A stretch of DNA of 64,000 bases from Siphonodentalium dalli (taxonomy: Eukaryota; Mollusca; Scaphopoda; Gadilida; Siphonodentaliidae), in contig CP136069.1 of NCBI GenBank assembly GCA_032622095.1, forward strand, positions 160,819,043 through 160,883,042. The letters run 5' to 3'. Under the pieces are notes generated by a model that made no database searches, had not been told where the DNA came from, and saw nothing but the letters and a program-made list of their open reading frames with translations. Position 1 is the first letter of the stretch. Each line of letters begins with the position of its first letter. Positions 9,041 to 19,829 of the stretch are shown here, one piece after another. The translations under genes were made by a program, and so were the position numbers.

Positions 9041-11407
9041 TTGCTTAAAGTACCTACTCTGGCCTACCCTGATAGGAACAGGAAAACGATCTTATATTGC
9101 GATGCATCAATGCATTCTGTGGGGGGATCATTAGTCCAGCCATACCCAGAAAACAAATTAGAAACTGATATCAAAACCCCGGAATTTCCAATTTGCTTTG
9201 TTAGCAAAAAGTTGAATCACTCTCAACGAAATTACAGTACTACAGAGCGCGAAGCACTCGCCATATATGTATGTCTAAAGAAACTCAATTTCTATCTAGA
9301 AGGATCGGACGTAGAAATACGAACAGATCATTTACCCCTAGTTTCTATGTTTCAAAATACTCAGATGGCTAATAAACGTATTCAAAAATGGTTTATTGAA
9401 ATTTCCGCATACAATCCAAAACTTACTTATATACAAGGGTCTGAAAATATAGCCGCTGATTTTTGTTCTCGTGTGGACCCGACAAACCAACAGAGTATGT
9501 CAGAGTGTTCAGTGGAGAGCGAAGAGAAAACGCCATACGACATAGCGATCAATGACGGATCACTAAACATATTAGATTCACAGAAAATAAAAAATTACGT
9601 CAAGACAATAGGTAAACAAAAAGTGCATACGTTGCCCGACACTATATTAATTTCCGAAAATGAACAACTAAATGTACCTACCAATATCGAAGAAATGCAA
9701 AAAGAGGACCATATTATATCAGACATAATTCGCAAATTAAAATCCGATAAAAAACCCGAAAAGATAACAAAGCAATATATATTGAAAGACGGAATTCTAT
9801 ACTATATGTCTGTATTTAATGAGCAAGCATCGGAACGCATTTATGTCCCGGAAAAGCTGACTAAGCAGATAATTTCTGAATATCATATTGTCGGTCATTA
9901 TGGATCCCAACGAATGTACCATACCATACGTTTGCGATATTATTGGCCACGAATGTTCCCAATGATAGTCAGTTTCGCCAACAATTGCCACATTTGTAAA
10001 CAAAGAAATCAAAACACTGCCCGTATTCCAAATCAAATGACGGACATACCGAGCCGACCAGGGGAAATGATCGCGATAGATTTAATGGGAAAATTTAACC
10101 CACCCACAGCCAGCGGCAATTCCTACATTCTAACGGTCATAGATTTATTCAGTTTACACAAAATGGCATATGCGCTTCCCACAAAACATGCCGAAGTGGT
10201 CGCTGAAAGACTTATGACTCAGTATTTCACCATATTTGGTTATCCTGCCTGTCTGGTCTCAGATAATGGGAGTGACGTGTGCAGTGAGGTCTTCAAAATA
10301 ATATCTAACTACTATGTTATTCCGCATCGCAAGACCTCGTATTATAGTCCATTCAGCAACGGATCAAGTGAACGATCTCATCGCGACTACAATGGAATAT
10401 TAGCCAAATTAACTGAAGGAAATCCAACATCATGGGACCTATTTCTCAATTTCGCATCAGAAGCCATGAATTTTCATGTCTCAGCAACGACTCAATTTTC
10501 TCCATATTTTTTAACTTTCTGCAGACACCCCAAAATAAATATTGACAAGATACTGACACCGCGACAGAAATACACGAGTGAATGCCTCATTCAACAGTTA
10601 CTAGAGAAGCAGCACTTCGCATTTCAATTAGTTAAACAAAATATGAAACAAGTCAAGACGAAACGAAACGAAAACAGTAAAGGTAAAATACCGGAATTTC
10701 CCATAGGTTCCCAGGTCTATGTTAAGAATCACAGACAAACCCATAAACTAGGTATGAAATATGATCCATTTTGGGTGATACTTAAACAAACAGGACCAGT
10801 TTCGTATGTAATTCGTAATCAAATTACAGGCAGTTTATCTAAAAGTCATGCCAAACATTTAAAATTAGCGACGACTAAATGGCATACACCACAATTACAG
10901 GAGAACCAGAAAGTTCGGAAAAGCAGATTTGTATTCCCACATAAGTCATCAGCACAAAGCTCCGATGCTGACATATCGAGTAATAGCAACAATTCGGACA
11001 CCGAAAATGAGAACCACGATACAGCCCCTTTAACACAGTTAATACGACAAAACCGCGTCATCCGGGACGGATCGGATTCAAATGAACCAGTGCCCCTACC
11101 AGAGATGGCACATAAGTTAATAGCATCAAAGCGCGAACATGAAAAACAATCATTTTCATCAACCGAACCATATAACCCTTATGATATGCTAACTCAAAAC
11201 GATGAAGCAAAAATGTACAATGCAAGTTCATCAACTGAGCCATACAATCCGTATGACATGTCAACCCAACAATTAGTACAACAAAACAAGCGTAAAAGCA
11301 AGTCCAGTTGCGATACATATAACATGTCAACCGAAAATTATGATCCTTTCGATATAACCACTCAAACCGACAAAAATAGCACAGACGAACAGAGCATGTC
11401 GATATAG
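9041..11407 (+). CDS. pol: Pol, C-terminal part: RNase H and integrase
   Basis: This continues pol in the same frame as 6677-8971. Homology starts at 8972, and the first ATG is only at 9041. RNase H carries Asp/Glu residues at D21 (CDAS), E69, D96 (RTDH) and D140. Integrase has an HHCC zinc finger (H282, H286, C316, C319) and a catalytic triad D347, D408, E444 with exactly 35 residues between the last two. A GPY/F-like module follows (QTGPVSYVI then HAKHLK). There is no chromodomain. The C-terminus (about 640-788) is polar and has three related motifs around 709, 733 and 765 (EPYNPYDM, EPYNPYDM, ENYDPFDI). Translation of this half on its own would lack the protease and RT, so it is probably non-functional. 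Confidence 0.9.
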   Translation: MLKVPTLAYPDRNRKTILYCDASMHSVGGSLVQPYPENKLETDIKTPEFPICFVSKKLNHSQRNYSTTEREALAIYVCLKKLNFYLEGSDVEIRTDHLPLVSMFQNTQMANKRIQKWFIEISAYNPKLTYIQGSENIAADFCSRVDPTNQQSMSECSVESEEKTPYDIAINDGSLNILDSQKIKNYVKTIGKQKVHTLPDTILISENEQLNVPTNIEEMQKEDHIISDIIRKLKSDKKPEKITKQYILKDGILYYMSVFNEQASERIYVPEKLTKQIISEYHIVGHYGSQRMYHTIRLRYYWPRMFPMIVSFANNCHICKQRNQNTARIPNQMTDIPSRPGEMIAIDLMGKFNPPTASGNSYILTVIDLFSLHKMAYALPTKHAEVVAERLMTQYFTIFGYPACLVSDNGSDVCSEVFKIISNYYVIPHRKTSYYSPFSNGSSERSHRDYNGILAKLTEGNPTSWDLFLNFASEAMNFHVSATTQFSPYFLTFCRHPKINIDKILTPRQKYTSECLIQQLLEKQHFAFQLVKQNMKQVKTKRNENSKGKIPEFPIGSQVYVKNHRQTHKLGMKYDPFWVILKQTGPVSYVIRNQITGSLSKSHAKHLKLATTKWHTPQLQENQKVRKSRFVFPHKSSAQSSDADISSNSNNSDTENENHDTAPLTQLIRQNRVIRDGSDSNEPVPLPEMAHKLIASKREHEKQSFSSTEPYNPYDMLTQNDEAKMYNASSSTEPYNPYDMSTQQLVQQNKRKSKSSCDTYNMSTENYDPFDITTQTDKNSTDEQSMSI

Positions 11408-13616
11408 GAAAATAAAATATGTAAACAACTACCATATTTAGATAACATACATAATCATAAAAGCAACTAACCTCATACACTCAACTCTATATCCAAAAGC
11501 ACGAAACGAAAACAGCTCACACATGTATAAACTTTAACTGAATAACACTCAACAACTTAACTCCAGGAAACAAACTGACAAAGTAAAAATTACCAATTTC
11601 TAACAAAGACGACCAGATCTATACCGCGCGAAATGCAACGAATATTATTGGACAATCTCCACCTATCATAAATAAATTGCACCCTGTCGTAAAAAGACAC
11701 AATACAAAGAGAGAATTGTCATCGCGCAAAACCAGGACTGCCAGACCATGTGCAGTGCATGTAACACGATATGGCAATCACACACGCACCAAGTGGGTGA
11801 CATATTTCTTTTCACCAACCTGCCCAGATGCACAAAATCGAGGCTTAATTAATCAAAGAAACCGATCTGAACTATACAAAGTGGGTTGGCCAATAATACA
11901 GAAATTTAACGCCATGTACCCGTATATATCACGCACATGGCCCCCCTCACAGCAAGGCAATATTTCATCTCCAGCAAGTTATCAACTGGTGGCCAACACG
12001 CTTTATTATCGCATCAATCAACAATTCGGGAGACGCGAATAACTTCGACCTCTTCAAATTTCAGGCGAATCGCATGCATTAATTTAAATGCTAAATCAAA
12101 GTAAGAAACATGAAGCATTTCCACTCATACAAGTTTAGATGCCAAGTTCATAATTTGTCAGACAGTTTTGCCTCATTAGCACTCAGATAATAGCATGTGT
12201 CACGGCGGACACAGAGACTAATTAAATTATTCACGCCCCATCTTCGGAATAATTATCACAGACACCGAATAAGCAATTACGTCATAATGAATCGTGTTAA
12301 TCACCCCAACGGTAAACCCATAATTTGATATCATACACTTAATCACGCGTAGTTACCACCCTGTGTTCAATCCAATGCAATAGCGACGATTCATGCGCAA
12401 AATCATCGCTAAACTGGCCGGGTAAAAAGTGGATCATTAATTGGATCCCGTACATAAGTGCAGTCAAAGTCTGATCAACTTTGATTCCACATAGATCAAA
12501 TGAACAAGTATAGAGGCCAGGAAACGCATCTCAACACATACGCGTAACTACTCTTCATATAAACATATCATGATTCATTATACTCCCAAAGATAGCTTTA
12601 CCGGTTCAAGTTATCCAAATAATCACAATTATATACCGCTTGTAAAATATCTTAATCTCAAGTGTCAAAATCGCCCCACACTACATCGACAAATACAATT
12701 GTCACATGGCGGGGTATGACAATAACATAGGCTGAAATGATGGCCTACATTAAGGGACAAGCGCATATATCTCAGAATATAACTTTAATTGTGATGTAGC
12801 AATGCCAAGCATCAATGATGACCGAATCAATCGATATTTTAACCGTACGCGCGCGATGTAAAACTTCAAACCCAAGTACCCAGTTGATATCGTACTCCAG
12901 TATAAATCATACGACATTATGTGAAAACAAATTTATTTCTATCTCAACCACAAATAAATATTACATGAATGCAAATGGCAGCCCATGTTTGAAGCAATCG
13001 CACAAATCCCAATATTTGTATATACAAAGCACGACTAACTACAGAGCCTACACCCCTCCCTCAATATTTAAACCAATTGAGTCCCACCCGAATCATTTTA
13101 ATCATGTAACAGTTCTCCCGATTTTTTTTATTATCATACAATTTTAATCATTATTTTCCAACCCCATTTCCAAATCATTACAACCGAATGCCTCCAAAAA
13201 TACAAGCTTTGCAAACGCACATCTTATCGCAATAATGAAACAGTTTGTCCACAAGCCAGGAGCCGGAAGTGGACATTAGCGCTCGCCAATCGAGCACATC
13301 CATGAACTCTTGAACGAAGTATCGTTCACCCACTGATTGTTCAACATAATTATTATTGCATTACATGTATTCTAATGTCATTTATATTGATACCCTTTAT
13401 ATTATCACACTTATGTTACCTCATCATGCCAACCCTCTTCATAATGCATATGGCTTCAACATGTACATATATATATATATTCAATTTATACAATATTTTT
13501 ATGACGACAACACGCCGTAACTTATATGCACAGGCAACCCTTGAATCAACTCTACTCATTATACAAGCATACCGAAGTACCAAACCCCTAGATTTTAACA
13601 CTAGTAGTCAAAATCT
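11408..13616 (+). other. Long 3' non-coding region of the retrotransposon
   Basis: About 2.2 kb separates the pol stop from the polypurine tract. The longest sense frames (11677-12042, 121 codons; 12815-13147, 110 codons) show no envelope features: no signal peptide, no cleavage site and no clear C-terminal membrane anchor. It may be untranslated sequence or a decayed extra gene. Confidence 0.6.
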
Positions 13617-13630
13617 GAAAATAAGGGGGA
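13617..13630 (+). other. Polypurine tract candidate
   Basis: GAAAATAAGGGGGA lies five bases before the 3' LTR, where a plus-strand primer is expected. One T interrupts the purine run. The core AAGGGGGA is at 13623-13630. Confidence 0.7.
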
Positions 13631-13635
13631 CCCTA

Positions 13636-14125
13636 TGTAGAGTAATCACCACTACCACTTCTTATTCAAGTGACGTGATAGTACATACTAAACATCCATC
13701 TTACCTATGTGGGAGACAGAATATAATCGAACTATAGTGACCCCAACCAAATTGCCAAGGTCATACTCGGAGAGGCCGCGACCTATGAGTTATGCAATAC
13801 TAGCCACAAAGGAAAGAAGTTCTTATGTAATAATTCCCAGTTCACCCATGGGTCAGTACAGACAAAGAGATGCACTAATGACGGCTACCAGTCATTAGCG
13901 ATATATAAACCAGACATTAATCTACTCTTCAATGAGTTTCGGCTCTTCAGACTAATTGGCAGGCATCAACATCAGGCCGCTAATTAATAAGCGACGCTTT
14001 CGGTCGTTCTATGACACCTATGATTGATTCACAATTATGTATCATTTACCATCACAAGCTGTTGACTATACATTGATATTAGATGTGAATAAATGATATA
14101 CAAGAACTGACTTCATTCTTCCACA
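13636..14125 (+). repeat. 3' LTR
   Basis: This matches the 5' LTR at 486 of 490 positions by direct reading, with two differences near the start, one at the ATGGGGG/ATGTGGG site and one at ATCGGG/ATCAGG. It is followed by the TAAT duplication (14126-14129). The polyadenylation signal AATAAA is at 14088-14093. Confidence 0.93.
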
Positions 14126-14387
14126 TAATGCTTTGTTAAAGTAATCTACCCCGTGTGTTATTAGCGCGCCAGCGTGTATACTGTGCTTGAAAATATAAAA
14201 TCCACTGGTGTTATGGGGGATTATTGGGGATTAGGTCGATGTAAAAGTAAAAATGGGTCGCTTTAAAAGCTGTAGTCTTACCCCGAATGGTCAATAAAGT
14301 AGTCCGACACAGATTAGCACATGTGCTGATATTGATAATAACCACACCGTTTGGAAAGCATACGATCGTGTGGTAATCAAAGATGGA

Positions 14388-14760
14388 TTTCGACGAAATT
14401 TGACACTTGGTACCTTTGTCCGTGGAGTGTTTTGGACCGGTCAAATCGTGACTCACACCTGACCTTGACCTTCAAAATAGTCAATTCAAGGTCAAATCGG
14501 GTAAAACGGCCGGATTTCGACTAAATTTGATACATAGGATAGTTTTGTCCGGGAAGTGTTTTGGACGGGTCAAATCGTGACCCCGACCTGACTTTGACCT
14601 TCAAAATTGTCAATTCAAGGTCAAATCGTGTAAAACGGACCAATTTCGACGAAATTTGATACCTAGGGTTACTTTTCTCCGGGGAGTGTTTTGGACGGGT
14701 CAAATCATGACCCCGGCATGACCTTGACTTTAAAACTAGCCAATTCAAGGTCAAATCGCG
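14388..14760. repeat. Tandem repeat, unit about 128 bp, 3 copies
   Basis: TTTCGACGAAATTT-like starts lie at 14388, 14515 and 14644 (steps 127, 129). Each unit ends with TCAATTCAAGGTCAAATCG or a close variant and also has a TGACCTTGA-like segment on the opposite strand. The copies thus contain inverted pairs of extended nuclear-receptor half-sites (TCAAGGTCA). Confidence 0.8.
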
Positions 14761-15800
14761 CCTTTCTCAGGAAAGGAGATGGTAAACAGCCTGGACGAAG
14801 TCGGTCCCACCAGCTAGTGTAATACAAAACGAGACAGCTTAATTGAAGAATGTAATGTATAACACGAGAAACGGGAAAACTTGATATATGGAAGTATCCA
14901 AATTTCCCACATGGAATTTGAAAGCTAGTTTATATTATAATTATATTATAATTTATATTTATGGCTAATAATATGATCTTGGTGACGTTACCATTTCTGA
15001 CTATGGTTTTCTTGTTAATTCTGAATCAGACTTCATGTCAGTAAAGTTTCGTATCAATTAACATGTGCCAATAAATTAGCTTTTCGTCATGTTCCGGTAT
15101 AGCCCGTAGCCACCACCGCACGCCGTTGCCGCCACCCATATCATCTCTAGTGCTATACAAAAAACTAGTAATAGCTGATAAGCCAACCCATCACTATTCA
15201 ATTAAGAGTAATACTAATTTGACAGCATGATGCACCAAACTGTGTATACTGGTATCACGACACTTAGTATCCATATCAGTGAGTCAGCCAAAGATAGTTT
15301 GATAAGAACATCCAACCAATAGTGCACTCCCGGTCCATAAAATGTCTTAGCAACTTGCGATAACATGGCGAATGACGACAATGTACCATATCCACACGTT
15401 TGAATGAAAATTGATGAATACGGATGAATTGGCCCTTGTAATTGTGGAGTTGTACTTGTAATTTGGAATTGTAGATATGTGATCATCCGCCACTGCGCGG
15501 CGTCAGTTCGTTGTCTACTGTGTTGTTGTTGACATTACAGCTCTTGTGAATTACTCTGGTCCGTACAGTATATCATCTCGTGTAAATATGTGCTTTGTAC
15601 CAATCAGAACACTGTCAACTGGATTGAACAGTTCAAGTTAAAAACAACACTGTCAACATTCTAATAGCTGCTGTTGTTGTTGATATTATTGTCACCAGTG
15701 GTTGACATCGAAGCTCTTGTTAATTGTACCTGTATCCTCTTGAGTCAGTAAATGTGACAGTGTTTTGATAGTCACAGCACTGTTAATGTCAACCTGATCA
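14761..15800. other. Intergenic DNA, nothing firm recognised
   Basis: This is AT-rich sequence. A 90-codon minus-strand frame (15214-15486) ends in a hydrophobic stretch but has no recognisable family or splice context. Two loosely similar GTTGTTGTTGA-containing segments (about 15520 and 15680) suggest an old repeat. Confidence 0.35.
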
Positions 15801-16428
15801 ATGAGACGAATGAAGAGAAGTCATAGCCGACAGCTCGAAGAGGCAGATCGAAGACAACCCAATTGTCACAAGTTAGTGGCAGATATCACCATTAAGCCAG
15901 TTTTAGCACATTTAGAACTTGACCGGTTAACAAAGGAACCGACGTCAGACCGTATTAACAATAGTTCACAACTGTACAGGTCGCAATTTAAAAAAAAATA
16001 ACAGTTTGTAGAGAGCCCGCGATGAGATAGGCAAAACGACAACAGAATATCACCGGGACGTAATTAATTACAGACGCAAGATAAGACGGATCCGCATTGC
16101 ACATAATGAATACTGGATCACTGTACTGAATACAATTAAACAATTAATAATACAAATTAAATATCAGCAGAGTCAGATTCGGTCATACTGTATGGAGTTA
16201 CTGCCGTATATAATTTGGTCACCGATAAATATACTTTTGAATTTTTACGGCATGAACTTTGAATCACGAAACATTTAACTCAGACCATTTTCAAGGCGCA
16301 TAAAACAACGGTAGTTCACAATAAAACTGATGAAACGTATGGGACAGTCGGATTACTACGGTCCGACAATGTTAAATCGACAGTACTTTGTAACAGTGTA
16401 ACAATAACACCGCTCAATTATACATAGT
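15801..16428 (+). pseudogene. Possible coding relic, unrecognised
   Basis: A 66-codon basic frame (15801-16001) is followed, across frame changes, by two further protein-like stretches. One, around 16030-16170, contains TTTEYHRDVINYRRKIRRI. The other, around 16176-16428, contains ILYGVTAVYNLVTDKYTFEF and has one internal TGA. The arrangement of charged helix then hydrophobic VTAVYNLV strand loosely recalls OTU-type protease ends, but no catalytic residues can be assigned. It may be chance; only a protein search would tell. Confidence 0.22.
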
Positions 16429-16479
16429 CCAATCTGGATGCCCTGTGGTGTGCAAGTAGAGCAGTATTGTGGAAAAGGA

Positions 16480-16850
16480 TCTCCGCACAGTGCAGGTTTT
16501 GTCCGCACTTTTTTCTAGAGTTATTGCCCGTTGCCATAACAAACATGCTGTGGGTGTCTTTATTATTGGATTCCGTTGTCCTTTGACATGGTGTTAGCAC
16601 ATATTGGGGGAAAAGATACCCACATATTATGGGGTTCGTCCATAAATTTTACCAGAGTTATACGGCCCTCGTTTGATTGGGAAATTAGTGAATTTTGTGT
16701 CACAATTAGAACATTTCGGTTTGTAACTCGGTGTTATTTTACGGATTTCGTTGTCCTTTGCCATGTTGATATCACAGGTTAGTTGAAATAATACCCACTC
16801 ACTACGAATTTTTACCAGAGTTACGCCCCTTGTTTGACTTGAAAATTACT
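16480..16850. repeat. Diverged tandem repeat, unit about 177 bp
   Basis: CCGTTGTCCTTTGACATG at about 16571 recurs as TCGTTGTCCTTTGCCATG at about 16748. Each is followed by a TTTTACCAGAGTTA block (about 16648 and 16811). A third partial relative lies just upstream (16510-16545). Its family is unknown. Confidence 0.55.
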
Positions 16851-17955
16851 ATTACTATTACTTCATTTATAAACCAGTATAGCCAATACTGAGCATACAG
16901 TCGGGGGCATTGTCCCACGTTTGGTTTGCCCTTGTTATTATATTCAATATTGCATGGTATAATTATACTCGTATGGACACTGAATTTTTTTATATTATCA
17001 GAAAACCCCTTTCAATATGGAATAGACTTATAATGTATGCATTTATATCACTGATTGAAGGCTAAATACATTTTGTTCCTCGAAAATGATAGTAAATAAT
17101 AACGAAATAGGAGGTGGCTATTGTCAAATCTACGATGAACGATACCCACCAGTGACTTTTTCCAGAAATTAACGATTTTGGTAAGCCGATCCATGAGGCT
17201 AAGTCCTAACTTGGTGTTAAAATTACTAAATCATAGCATATCTCTCCTTAATAGAAAAAACTGTTGTTGGTTAGTTTGGATTTTCCTGCCATTTGGGACC
17301 GAAACATTTATTTATTGCTGACAAATCGCTCTTTTTCCACAAAAATATTGTTTTTCAAACGGATATTGCGATAATGTCTAAATATTTAATATATATGGTG
17401 TAGTAGTTGTCTGATAAGCATATATTAAAATAATTTAACAGATATATTTGAACTGTTTGCGAGATATTTGTTATAAACAACACATGATATACTGTATGAT
17501 AAGCATCTAACAGAAATTTTTAACGGATATTGGATATGAGCTATCGCTCCCAGAACACGTTTTAATCGAAAAAATACATATTTATGATACTGACAAGACA
17601 TAATGTTTTTAAATTATTCCAATTGGACCAAATTATGATTCATGTGATGAAAACAGGACCCGTAGACACCACGAGAGTGGCTAAAGATGTATCCATGCTT
17701 CCAATGCCCATTTATACAACAACACTTAATATTTATTAATATATAGCGACGTTATAGAACTGAAGTATTTGTTTTACACGAAACATAATACAAACTAACA
17801 TATACATAACAAAATCGTTGGTGCCTAGTGATTTTGTGTGTCCCTCTAAATCGACCAAAATATAGAAAAAAGGACATTTGTTTTGTATTTCATAACTAGT
17901 CTGATCAAGATGGCAAGCGTTAGCTCAAACACGTTCTATGTTTGAGCCCCCTACA
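16851..17955. other. AT-rich intergenic DNA
   Basis: No gene or well-defined repeat was recognised. Sequence near the right end (17890 onward) grades into the satellite that follows. Confidence 0.4.
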
Positions 17956-17959
17956 CTAT

Positions 17960-19560
17960 TAGAAGTATTTATCACACCAGGAATTGAAAATATATCATCA
18001 ATATTAACCGAAAGTATGGACACAGAATGGTTGTGGAAGGAAACAGATAAACAATGTTATGGATTGGTTTGTTCCCGAGAGTGTGGCACTTTATAAAACG
18101 CGGATGAATGGCAAATAGAAAAGGCGATTTATTTTTTCGAAAACACTCTACCCGATTTAAAATCGGGAACACAATACGAACGGAATCTACATGTTCTCTA
18201 TATTGTGAACGGAAGGTACATTAGCTCAGGGAATACATAATTTATATGGTTGGACGGTTTTCCCGAAAGCCTGTGTCGCTTTACACAAAGCTGCTGATAA
18301 ATAAGAAAGACGAATTTGCTATGTTTGAGGACCCCATGCCCAATTGAAGTGATAAAGTCACTGAAAGGATTGCTCTCAATAATGAATGAGGATATAGGTA
18401 AAGCTATAGGGGAGTAGTGTCATGACATATACAATGTTTATGGATGGGTTGGTTCCCGAAAGCCTTGGCACCTTACAAAAAGCGGAAGGCAAATGGGATG
18501 CTAAGGCGAATATCTTTGTTATGTGCGACCCATAACCCAAATTAAACTCTTGAAAACAACATGCACTGAAGCTGTATTTTCTTTATATTAACTGACAGTT
18601 TGAAAGAAAGTTAGTGCTATCTGGGAATATACAAAGTCTTAAAAACACCTCGAACTGAAATGATATTGTCCCCATATTAACTGAAGGTGTACACTCCTTG
18701 CACCCGGATAGTGAAAGCTGTTTTCCCGCCGATGAGATGCTGTACACAAGGCCACCGCAACGCACAGATCCGGATGCAAGGAGTTGTGTGGAAACATGGT
18801 AGTTATATCAGGAAATACACATCTTTAATAGATGGGTTGGTTCCCGAATGTCTGGGACATTTTACAAAAAGCGGCTGGCAAACGAGAAAGGCGAATTGTC
18901 ACTGTTTATTTTTTTTTGGGGGGGGGCCCTTATCTCATTTGAACTCTTGGAACACATAATGCACTGAAGTGATATACTCTCAAAAGTAGCCGAGTGTGTG
19001 TACGAACGGTAATACTATCAAGCAATTATCACATAGTATGCGTTGTTTAGATCCCCTCGAAACCTCAGAGTCTTTACAAAAAGCGGCTGGAAAATACGAA
19101 ATGCGAATGTTCTATTAGTGTAGGACCCCCACTATCCAACTTGTCTTAAACACGCCACGAACTGAAATGATATGGTCTCAATTTTAACTGAGGGTGCGGA
19201 CAAATGGTAGTATTATCAGGAAATTGATAAGATGGTTCCCGAAAGCCTATGCCACATTGCAACAAGCGGCTGGCAAACGAAATAGTGCACTGAATGTCGT
19301 AGTGGACATAAATCCCTATTTGAAGTCTCGACACTAGCTGGAGGGATATCCTATAACTATCAGCAGAGATTGTGGACGAATGTTGATCCACGAAAGCTTA
19401 CAAAAAGCAGATGACAAACGGTAAAGGAGAATATTGATTGTTTTGAAGGACCCCTTACCACATTAAGATATTGAACCCATCACGAACTAAATGGATGTGC
19501 CCCAATGTCAAACGACAGTGTGGACAAGTGACTATTCTACTAGAAAATATACAAAGCGTT
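17960..19560. repeat. Diverged satellite, unit about 190 bp
   Basis: A GGTTGGTTCCCGAAAGCC-like block recurs at about 18071, 18267, 18454, 18838, 19050, 19229 and 19395. Each is followed by a TTTACAAAAAGCGGCTGGCAAA-like segment and a GGACCCC-like segment. Spacing is 166-212 bp, with one double step of 384. Copies are strongly diverged, so the array is old. Confidence 0.7.
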
Positions 19561-19786
19561 ATACCTATTCCGTCTTAATGGATGCTTCCTTTCTTTTCCA
19601 CAGAAAATAGAGCGGACGGAGTCGATATCAGAAAGTTTAGTCCATCGGCACCAAAAACAGGCTTGTTATATATCATTTTGAAGGTTGTTACATGGCAAAA
19701 GTTCTGGAGTAGCATTCCATATATGGAGTTTTTAATATTCATGATTTCCATGGATCCAATATGGCAGCGACTCACAAGAATGTAGT

Positions 19787-19826
19787 TTTGTGGTACAATT
19801 CTAGATATTCTTAATTGTACCACAAA
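19787..19826. repeat. Short perfect hairpin
   Basis: Fourteen-nt arms (TTTGTGGTACAATT and its complement) flank a 12-nt loop. Its function is unknown. Confidence 0.6.
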
Positions 19827-19829
19827 CAA

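Larger units (their letters stand above)
4400..14125 (+). mobile_element. Ty3/gypsy LTR retrotransposon, full length
   Basis: This is a 9,726-bp element with two 490-bp direct LTRs. They begin TG and end CA, and are flanked by a 4-bp target duplication TAAT (4396-4399 and 14126-14129). Internal order is leader, gag, then pol as protease, reverse transcriptase, RNase H and integrase, which is the Ty3/gypsy order. The LTRs differ at four positions, so the insertion is recent. Gag is open, but pol has one in-frame stop (8969-8971), so this copy probably cannot make a full polyprotein. No chromodomain and no envelope gene were seen. A purine-rich tract precedes the 3' LTR. No tRNA primer site starting with TGG was found just after the 5' LTR. 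Confidence 0.93.

Noticed and set aside
11677-12042. 121-codon frame after pol as a possible envelope gene
   Set aside because: No signal peptide, furin-type site, fusion segment or membrane anchor is visible.
15214-15486. 90-codon minus-strand frame with a hydrophobic C-terminus, considered as a membrane protein exon
   Set aside because: No family resemblance and no supporting splice pattern; AT-rich antisense sequence often gives hydrophobic chance frames.
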